Made by a program: the position numbers and the translations under genes. From NCBI GenBank assembly GCA_964422365.1, contig CAYRAV010000004.1:1-64000 (forward strand): a stretch of DNA of 64,000 nt, written 5' to 3'. Position 1 is the stretch's first letter. Each line of letters starts with the position of its first letter. Shown here one piece after another: positions 57,587 to 64,000 of this stretch. Below the pieces are notes generated by a model. The model saw nothing but the letters and a program-made list of their open reading frames with translations, was not told where the DNA came from and made no database searches. The stretch is from CAYRAV01 sp964422365 (GTDB lineage Bacteria > Bacillota > Clostridia > Lachnospirales > Lachnospiraceae).

Positions 57587-58564
57587 TTATTTTCTTGATA
57601 AATTCTTAGCCATTTCATACATATATTCATCAATACCCTTATTCATGGCTAACGCTTCTTCAATATCATAATCTACAAATTCACCGTTTCTGTATCCTAC
57701 TACTCTGTTAGATTGTCCTTCACATAACAAATCTACTGCTTTTGCCCCCATCGCTGATGCATACACTCTATCTTTACATGTTGGACTTCCACCACGTTGG
57801 ATATGCCCAATAATTGTTGCTCTTGTCTCTACACCTGTGGCTTCCTCAATTCTTTTCGCCATTCCATAAGAATCACCAATACCTTCTGCATTGATTATAA
57901 TGTGATGTTTCTTTCCAAGTTTTTTCTTTGCAAGAATATTATCAATAATTGTCTGCTCATTATAATCATATTTTTCTTTTATTAAAATATCTTCTGCACC
58001 ATTTGCAATACCACACCATAATGCAATATATCCTGCTTCTCTTCCCATAACTTCAATAATACTGCATCTTTCATGAGATGTGGATGTATCACGTACTTTA
58101 TCGATTGCTTCCATTGCTGTATTTACAGCTGTATCAAAACCAATTGTATATTCTGTACATGCAATATCAAGGTCGATTGTTCCTGGAAGACCTACTGTAT
58201 TGATACCTTGCGCTGCAAGTTTCTTTGCACCCTGGAAAGATCCGTCACCACCAATAACAACTAATCCGTCAATGCCATGCTTTCTACAGATTTCTGCACC
58301 TTTTTTCTGGTATTCCAATTCTTTAAATTCCAAGCAGCGGGCTGTATAAAGAATGGTTCCGCCCCTTTGGATGGTATCTGCAACACTTTTTGCATCCATG
58401 TCAATAATGTCTTCTTCTAACAGACCTGCATAACCTCTCTTAATACCTTTTACTTTTTTTCCTTTGGATAATGCAGTTCTTACAACAGCTCTGATTGCTG
58501 CATTCATCCCTGGTGCATCTCCTCCACTTGTTAATACTCCAATTGTATTAATTTCCTTTGACAT
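57587..58564 (-). CDS. pfkA: ATP-dependent 6-phosphofructokinase
   Basis: 325 residues from ATG 58564, preceded by GGAGG. PfkA motifs: GVLTSGGDAPGMNAAIRAVV, VVIGGDGSFQGA, PGTIDLDIACTEYTIGFDTA, EVMGREAGYIALWCG and GHIQRGGSPTCKDRV. It phosphorylates fructose-6-P in glycolysis. In PGTIDLDI the usual Asn of PGTIDNDI is Leu and the following TD is TE; the catalytic Asp residues remain. GGDG favours ATP rather than pyrophosphate as donor. It is 81 bp downstream of dnaE, a common clostridial arrangement. Confidence 0.94.
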   Translation of the reverse strand: MSKEINTIGVLTSGGDAPGMNAAIRAVVRTALSKGKKVKGIKRGYAGLLEEDIIDMDAKSVADTIQRGGTILYTARCLEFKELEYQKKGAEICRKHGIDGLVVIGGDGSFQGAKKLAAQGINTVGLPGTIDLDIACTEYTIGFDTAVNTAMEAIDKVRDTSTSHERCSIIEVMGREAGYIALWCGIANGAEDILIKEKYDYNEQTIIDNILAKKKLGKKHHIIINAEGIGDSYGMAKRIEEATGVETRATIIGHIQRGGSPTCKDRVYASAMGAKAVDLLCEGQSNRVVGYRNGEFVDYDIEEALAMNKGIDEYMYEMAKNLSRK

Positions 58565-58645
58565 TTCCTGTACCTCCATTGTATCTTATAATATAAAATA
58601 AGTATTTTTTAAAATTGTCTACTGATACTAATATTACCTCTTTTT

Positions 58646-61600
58646 TCATCTTTTTTCAATACTCTTTTGTATAACTTTTATATTTTCTTTTGAATATAAA
58701 GCCTCTAACTGCCCCATTAATTCAGTTTCCAGACTGACGTTTCTATTCATTGGAAGTTTTTTTATTACTTTCTCTTTTCTACAGTAAATACATACTCTGT
58801 TATTTCCTTCAAAAGGAAGAAGTGTCCTTAAAAGTCTCTCTTCTTCTCCCATGTACTGTTTCTTGTCTTCAAACTGAATCCAAAGCTCACCTGGTATTGT
58901 GGAGAATGGTATGATTTCCTGACAGATTAATTTTGCCGGTTTATCTTCTTCTACATTTACCCGTCCGCGAATCAATACTTTCTGATCTTCTTCTAAATAT
59001 ACACGATATTTATCATAATCTCTTGGAAAAACAATAACCTCCACCGTACCATACAAATCTTCTAATGTAAGAAATGCCATCAAACTGTTAGTACGAGTTG
59101 TTTTCACTGTTTTCGCCATAATCATTCCACCTATTACAACACTTTCGCCATCATACAACTTGTTTTCCTTCCCAGAATCCTCTGTTTCTTCATTTAAAAA
59201 TTCCAAAGACTTATGTGTAATATTTTTTTCTATCAATTCCTGATATTCCTCTAACGGATGTCCGCTAATATAAATGCCAAGAACTTCTTTTTCATAAGCC
59301 AATAACTCCTCTCTTGGGAATTCTTCTACATTTGGAAATGGTATTTTGTCCTGTTTCTTTAGCTCTGTATCTTCTGCTGCAAAATCAAATAGTGTCATCT
59401 GACCAGTCATAGAATCTTTTTTCTCACGATTGACCTGCTCTAATATCTTATTATAAATTAAAAACTTCTGATTTCTATTTCCTTCCAACCCATCAAGGGC
59501 ACCGCTTTTGATAAAGCCTTCCATAGATTTTTTATTAATTTCCTTTGTAGACAATCGTTTCATAAAGTCTTTCATATCTTTATATTTTCCATTCATCTCT
59601 CGTTCCTGTACAATGGCATCAATAATTGGTTTCCCAATTCCTTTAATGGCAGAAAGACCATATCGAATTTTCTTTTCGATTCCCTGCCCGGTCTGTTCTG
59701 TAGACACAGAAAAATTTCCTTCTCCTTCATTTACATCAGGCGGAAGTACATCAATACCCATAACATTTCTGCAGGTCATAATATATTCCGATACTTTTGT
59801 GGTATTGCCTAAAACCGATGTCATAAGTGCCGCCATAAATTCCACCGGATAATAACATTTTAGCCATGCTGTCTGATAGGCAACTACTGCATAACAGGCT
59901 GCATGGGATTTATTAAATGCATATTTTGCAAAGTCAATCATTTCATCATAAACTTTATTCGCTACCTGCTCTGAAATTCCATTGGCAATACAGCCTTTTA
60001 CTCCTTCTTTCTCATTGCCATAGACAAAATTCTGGCGCTCCTTTTCCATCACTGCTGCTTTTTTCTTAGACATGGCACGTCGTACTAAATCACTCCTCCC
60101 ATAGCTGTAACCTGCTAAATCCCTTACAATCTGCATAACCTGTTCCTGATATACAATACAGCCATAGGTTGGTTCTAAGATAGGAATTAATTCCTCACAA
60201 TCATAGCTTACGCTGTTCTGGTTATTTTTTCCCTGAATGTATTTGGGAATAAAATCCATCGGTCCCGGACGATATAGGGAAATTCCCGCAATGACATCTT
60301 CTAAATTCTCTGGTTTCAATTCTTTCATAAAGTTTTTCATACCAGCACTTTCAAGCTGAAACACACCTTCTGTCTTACCGGAACCTATCATATGAAATAC
60401 ATTTGCATCATTATAATCTATATTCTGAATATCTAACTTTTCTTCTTCGCTCCTGTCTTTATTTACCAATCTGACTGCATCCTGTATTACAGTTAAGGTT
60501 CGAAGTCCCAAAAAATCCATCTTCAATAAACCCAGTTCCTCTAAAGTTGTCATAGTAAACTGGGTAGTAATTTTGTCATCTGCTGCTTTGGATAATGGCA
60601 CATATTCATCCACTGATTTTTGGCTGATTACCACTCCTGCTGCATGCATGGAGGTATGTCTTGGCAGCCCTTCTAAACGCATTGCCATATCAATCAAATT
60701 TCTGGTCTGCTCATCTTTATGATATAACTCTTTCAGTTCTTTATTCTGTTCTAATGCTTTTCCTATGGTAATTCCCAGCTCTGTAGGTATCATTTTTGCC
60801 ACACTGTCCACATAACTGTAGGGCAGGTCAAGGACACGTCCCACATCCCGAATAACCATTTTTGCTGCCATTGTTCCAAATGTTACAATCTGTACTACTC
60901 TGTCCTTTCCATATTTTTCAACTACATAGTCAATCACCTTTTGTCTTCTCTCATAACAAAAATCAATGTCAATATCAGGCATAGTCAATCGTTCTGGATT
61001 TAAGAAACGCTCAAACAGCAAATTGTATTTAATGGGGTCAATATCTGTAATCCTCAAACTATATGCAACAATACTTCCAGCCGCAGAGCCCCTTCCCGGT
61101 CCTACCATAATATTATGGTCTTTTGCATATTTGATAAAATCCCACACAATTAAAAAATAATCTACAAAACCCATACTATGAATGGTATCTAACTCATATT
61201 GCAGTCTCTGATGCAATTCCTCAGTAGGATTAAGATATCTCTCTTTTAATCCCTCTTTACACAATTTCTGCAGATATTCCCATGCAGTATATCCATCTGG
61301 CACATCAAAACGAGGCAGTTTATATTCTCCAAATACAATCTCTACCTTACATCGTTCTGCAATTTTATGTGTATTTTCTAATGCCTCTTTTGCATAAGGA
61401 AATAATGTCTCCATTTCTTCCGGAGATTTTAAATAGTACTGTCCTCCATCATAACGCATTCTATTTTCGTCTGTTACTTTTTTCTGTGTTTGAATACATA
61501 ATAAAATATCATGAGACGCCGCATCTGTATCATAAATATAATGAATATCATTTGTTGCCACCATAGGAATCTTTGTTTCTTCATGCATGCGCAAAAGTCC

Positions 61601-62164
61601 CTGATTAACTGTCTGCTGTTCTGGTATGCCATGGTCCTGCAATTCAAGATAAAAATGCTCCTCACCAAACATGTTCTGTAGTTTCAGTGCTTCTTTTTTT
61701 GCCTCTTCATACAATCCTTTTCTCAAATGGCTTGCAACAATTCCCGCCAGACAAGCACTTAATGCAATAATACCCTCATGATATTTTTCTAATACTTCAT
61801 AATCTACCCTTGGCTTATAATAAAATCCTTCTGTAAATCCTGCTGATACAATTTTTATTAAATTGGCATATCCCAGATCATTTTCTGCTAACAATACAAG
61901 ATGATAGTATCTTTCTTCATTACTCCCTAACTCTCTGTCAAACCGTGAATTAGGTGCCACATATACTTCACAGCCAATAATAGGACGAATCCCTGCTTCC
62001 TTTGCCTCTTTATAGAAATCTATAACCCCATACATCACACCGTGGTCAGTAATTGCAATACTGTCCATACCAAGCTCCTTTGTTCTTGCAATCAGTTCTT
62101 TAATCTTACTAGAACCGTCTAATAAGCTATACTCTGTATGTACATGTAAATGTGTAAAATTCAT
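58646..62164 (-). CDS. dnaE: DNA polymerase III subunit alpha
   Basis: 1172 residues, DnaE type. N-terminal PHP domain (FTHLHVHTEYSLLDGSSKIK, AITDHGVMYGVIDFYKEAKE), polymerase core with GPGRGSAAGSIVAYSL (about 354) and PDIDIDF (about 397-403, catalytic Asp), LYRPGPMDFIPKYI, FNKSHAACYAVVAYQTAWLK, helix-hairpin-helix region (YGLSAIKGIGKPIIDAI) and a C-terminal OB-fold (VVIGGMIMAKTVKTTRTNSL). It synthesises DNA at the replication fork; in Firmicutes it works alongside PolC. AAAGGAA precedes the ATG. Confidence 0.96.
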   Translation of the reverse strand: MNFTHLHVHTEYSLLDGSSKIKELIARTKELGMDSIAITDHGVMYGVIDFYKEAKEAGIRPIIGCEVYVAPNSRFDRELGSNEERYYHLVLLAENDLGYANLIKIVSAGFTEGFYYKPRVDYEVLEKYHEGIIALSACLAGIVASHLRKGLYEEAKKEALKLQNMFGEEHFYLELQDHGIPEQQTVNQGLLRMHEETKIPMVATNDIHYIYDTDAASHDILLCIQTQKKVTDENRMRYDGGQYYLKSPEEMETLFPYAKEALENTHKIAERCKVEIVFGEYKLPRFDVPDGYTAWEYLQKLCKEGLKERYLNPTEELHQRLQYELDTIHSMGFVDYFLIVWDFIKYAKDHNIMVGPGRGSAAGSIVAYSLRITDIDPIKYNLLFERFLNPERLTMPDIDIDFCYERRQKVIDYVVEKYGKDRVVQIVTFGTMAAKMVIRDVGRVLDLPYSYVDSVAKMIPTELGITIGKALEQNKELKELYHKDEQTRNLIDMAMRLEGLPRHTSMHAAGVVISQKSVDEYVPLSKAADDKITTQFTMTTLEELGLLKMDFLGLRTLTVIQDAVRLVNKDRSEEEKLDIQNIDYNDANVFHMIGSGKTEGVFQLESAGMKNFMKELKPENLEDVIAGISLYRPGPMDFIPKYIQGKNNQNSVSYDCEELIPILEPTYGCIVYQEQVMQIVRDLAGYSYGRSDLVRRAMSKKKAAVMEKERQNFVYGNEKEGVKGCIANGISEQVANKVYDEMIDFAKYAFNKSHAACYAVVAYQTAWLKCYYPVEFMAALMTSVLGNTTKVSEYIMTCRNVMGIDVLPPDVNEGEGNFSVSTEQTGQGIEKKIRYGLSAIKGIGKPIIDAIVQEREMNGKYKDMKDFMKRLSTKEINKKSMEGFIKSGALDGLEGNRNQKFLIYNKILEQVNREKKDSMTGQMTLFDFAAEDTELKKQDKIPFPNVEEFPREELLAYEKEVLGIYISGHPLEEYQELIEKNITHKSLEFLNEETEDSGKENKLYDGESVVIGGMIMAKTVKTTRTNSLMAFLTLEDLYGTVEVIVFPRDYDKYRVYLEEDQKVLIRGRVNVEEDKPAKLICQEIIPFSTIPGELWIQFEDKKQYMGEEERLLRTLLPFEGNNRVCIYCRKEKVIKKLPMNRNVSLETELMGQLEALYSKENIKVIQKSIEKR

Positions 62165-62596
62165 TTTATATTCCTTTCTAATCTGCTTTTACAAAGCTGC
62201 CCACACAAAATAATAAGCAAGCCACTCTCATTTAACACCACAAACTCAAAAAGCAGATTTTATTCATGATTTAAAGCTGCAAAAAGAGCCACTTTTTTAG
62301 AAAGTTTACCACTCCCCAAACTGTAGCTCTTTATCTCTAAAACTCTCATTTCCTATATTTATTTTGATTACAGTTTAACCATACAGAAATGGTTGTACAA
62401 TCTGCACATAAAAATGTACTTACTAAGTGCAGATTGTACAATCATTTCTATAGGGCAGACACCTGTCATAAATAATTTTTCAGCGAATTAATAGCTTTTC
62501 TGATACAATATATTCCCAAAAACGATACCCATCCGGATATATGGGTGTGCTTTGCACTGGAATATGATATACGAATGATATGGATGAACGATTAAC
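62165..62596. other. Intergenic region between dnaE and the HPr gene
   Basis: 432 bp: dnaE promoter region on the left, a family-B repeat on the right (62368-62596). No gene seen. Confidence 0.6.
62368..62596. repeat. Family B palindromic repeat abutting the HPr stop codon
   Basis: Left end TTACAGTTTAACCATACAG, right end the inverse of GTTAATCGTTCATCCATATC. Inner inverted segments GGTTGTACAATCTGCACAT and GTGCAGATTGTACAATCAT. The right end directly touches the TAA of the HPr-like gene. Confidence 0.75.
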
Positions 62597-62854
62597 TTAT
62601 TGGGGACTATTCAAATACTCCTCAATTTTTTTCATGGCAGCTTCTTCATCTGATCCTTGTATGGTCACTTCTACTTCTTCTCCTGCTGCAATGCCCAGAC
62701 TCATCATCCCCATAATACTTTTTGCATTTACCTGCTTATTCTCACACTGGATGTGAATATTACTCTCAAACTGGCTTGCTACCTGTACTAATAGTGCCAC
62801 CGGTCTTGCTTCTAATCCTGATGGAATTGTAATTGTCATTTTTTTTGTAATCAT
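62597..62854 (-). CDS. Crh-like HPr-family protein (Glu15, Ser46)
   Basis: 85 residues with the HPr fold. The usual phosphorylation-site segment GLHARPA reads GLEARPV, so His15 is replaced by Glu15, while the regulatory Ser46 is kept (NAKSIMGMMSLG). It therefore cannot carry phosphate for sugar uptake but could be a target of HPr kinase and a CcpA partner, like Crh of B. subtilis, which has Gln15. B. subtilis crh lies after whiA, as here. GGAGGAAG inside the whiA end is its ribosome site. Confidence 0.88.
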   Translation of the reverse strand: MITKKMTITIPSGLEARPVALLVQVASQFESNIHIQCENKQVNAKSIMGMMSLGIAAGEEVEVTIQGSDEEAAMKKIEEYLNSPQ

Positions 62855-62855
62855 A

Positions 62856-63827
62856 TTATTCTTCCTCCTTCTGTTCGCGTATACAATCAGCCAACATACT
62901 TAATTTTCTCAATCTATGGTTAACTCCTGATTTACCTATGGCGGGATTCAACATAGCACCCAGCTCTTTTAAGGATGCATCCGGCTGTTCAATCCGAAGT
63001 TCTGCAATTTCTCTCAACCCTTTTGTTAAATCCCCAAATCCAACTGTATTTTTAATATATATAATATCATCAATTTGCTTTGTTGCTGCTATGACTGTCT
63101 TATTAATATTGGCAGTTTCACAATTTACCTGTCGATTGATCGAGTTTCTCATTTCTTTCAAAATTCGAACATTCTCCAAATTCATAAGAGCCACATGTGC
63201 CTCCATAACATTCAGTATATCGACAATCTGTGTGCCATCTTTAATATAGACCACATAATATTTTTTTCTTACTACAATCTTAGCATCAATCTGAAAAGAA
63301 TGTATGACTTCCTGCAACTGTCTTGCTTTCTCCTCTGTCTGGACTACAATTTCAAAATGATATGTCTTTTCAGGTGCACTAATAGAACCTGATGCCAGAA
63401 AAGCACCTCTGATAAAAGCCCTCTTACAGCAAACATTCTGCATCACCAAATGCTGTCTTCCTATTTCCTCCTGATGGAGTTTCCCATTAGTATCCAACAA
63501 TTTGACAGTTTCTAAAATTTGTTTTACAATCTCTCTTTCTCTTATTATCATTTCATAAGTGCTGCTTTTTTCTAAATTGGGATTTCGTTTTACTGCCAAT
63601 TGCATTGGTGCATGAAAAGTCTCTTTTGCAAGTAAGAAAAATTTCCTTGCTACCAGTAAATTTTCTGTACGAATCTGTAATAAATAACGCTTTTGACCAC
63701 GAAAACGCTTTCCCTCTTTTATCCGCCCGCATATATTAATGATTGCTGCCATTTCTGCAATCTGACAGTGTCTTGCAGGCACCATCTGATTAGACAGTTC
63801 TTCTTTTACCTCTCTTGAAAATGACAC
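62856..63827 (-). CDS. whiA: WhiA, DNA-binding regulator
   Basis: 323 residues. Features: SFSREVKEELSNQMVP at the start, a LAGLIDADG-like N-terminal fold (CCKRAFIRGAFLASGSISAP), then RQVNCETANINKTVIAATKQ and a C-terminal helix-turn-helix (ELRIEQPDASLKELGAMLNP, KSGVNHRLRKLSMLADCI). In Gram-positive bacteria WhiA affects cell division and chromosome segregation. GTG start with AAAGG upstream. It follows rapZ directly and ends one base before the HPr ATG. Confidence 0.95.
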   Translation of the reverse strand: MSFSREVKEELSNQMVPARHCQIAEMAAIINICGRIKEGKRFRGQKRYLLQIRTENLLVARKFFLLAKETFHAPMQLAVKRNPNLEKSSTYEMIIREREIVKQILETVKLLDTNGKLHQEEIGRQHLVMQNVCCKRAFIRGAFLASGSISAPEKTYHFEIVVQTEEKARQLQEVIHSFQIDAKIVVRKKYYVVYIKDGTQIVDILNVMEAHVALMNLENVRILKEMRNSINRQVNCETANINKTVIAATKQIDDIIYIKNTVGFGDLTKGLREIAELRIEQPDASLKELGAMLNPAIGKSGVNHRLRKLSMLADCIREQKEEE

Positions 63828-63889
63828 AATATTTCAACCTTTCCTGAATACGAAAACTTGTTTAAAAATAAAGACAGTTCTTTTTATAT

Positions 63890-64000
63890 CTATCCTTTTT
63901 CCACATCTCTATGTTCCACTTTTATTCCATATTCGTTTTTTGCCAACCTTTCTGAAATAGCATTCGCTAAGGTAACAGATCGATGTTTTCCGCCTGTACA
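63890..64000 (-). CDS. rapZ: RapZ/YvcJ-family nucleotide-binding protein (C-terminal end only)
   Basis: The last 36 codons are in the window: CTGGKHRSVTLANAISERLA then KNEYGIKVEHRDVEKG. CTGGxHRSV is the C-terminal hallmark of RapZ/YvcJ proteins. It lies 62 bp upstream of whiA. In B. subtilis yvcK stands between them, but here it does not. Confidence 0.88.
   Translation of the reverse strand, partial: CTGGKHRSVTLANAISERLAKNEYGIKVEHRDVEKG

Overview
The window looks like chromosomal DNA from a low-GC, Gram-positive Clostridia species, most likely a Lachnospiraceae. This rests on AT-rich sequence with strong AGGAGG ribosome binding sites, T-box leaders upstream of thrS and trpE, and family content (DUF6465, DUF6612, C-GCAxxG-C-C, FabV, DnaE-PfkA and RapZ-WhiA-HPr neighbourhoods). 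No rRNA, tRNA, CRISPR array or intact prophage was seen. Most genes lie on the minus strand. || Layout: 1-964 is a truncated [FeFe] hydrogenase. 1.4-11 kb holds asnB, a DUF6612 lipoprotein, an ABC-F ATPase, a glycogen-debranching enzyme and a CtpE/Exp7-like P-type ATPase. 11-19.8 kb holds sbcCD, a DUF457 membrane hydrolase, DUF3783 and repeat proteins, a DAACS symporter and a DtxR-like regulator. 19.8-27.7 kb holds a cytoplasmic S1C protease, a LeuA fused to an AraC-type DNA-binding domain, an NlpC/P60-like secreted enzyme, and an EF-G/TetM-like GTPase fused to a YacP/Rae1-type NYN nuclease. || 27.9-34.5 kb is an eroded accessory island: a ParB-like toxin domain with a SUKH-like immunity partner, orphan immunity-like genes (SUKH-4 and unknown families), a KptA remnant, a BspA-like LRR pseudogene, a transposase fragment, and remnants of a mobile element with a serine recombinase. 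Next to it, 34.5-39.2 kb carries kdsA, kdsD, a GT/TPR gene, a CMP-sugar synthetase gene and kdsC. This is a complete-looking CMP-Kdo (or Kdo-like) route, unexpected in a monoderm Firmicute. || 39.9-64 kb is mostly housekeeping: an XRE regulator, thrS with T-box, an LCP ligase, a GT4 glycosyltransferase, fabV, a trpEGCFBA operon lacking trpD behind a Trp T-box, a histone-H1-like Lys/Ala-rich protein, pfkA, dnaE, a Crh-like HPr (Glu15, Ser46), whiA and the end of rapZ. || Intergenic DNA is seeded with at least three families of palindromic, MITE-like repeats. One (family A) duplicates TA and supplies or abuts stop codons of neighbouring genes. A filled/empty site pair within this window documents one insertion event.
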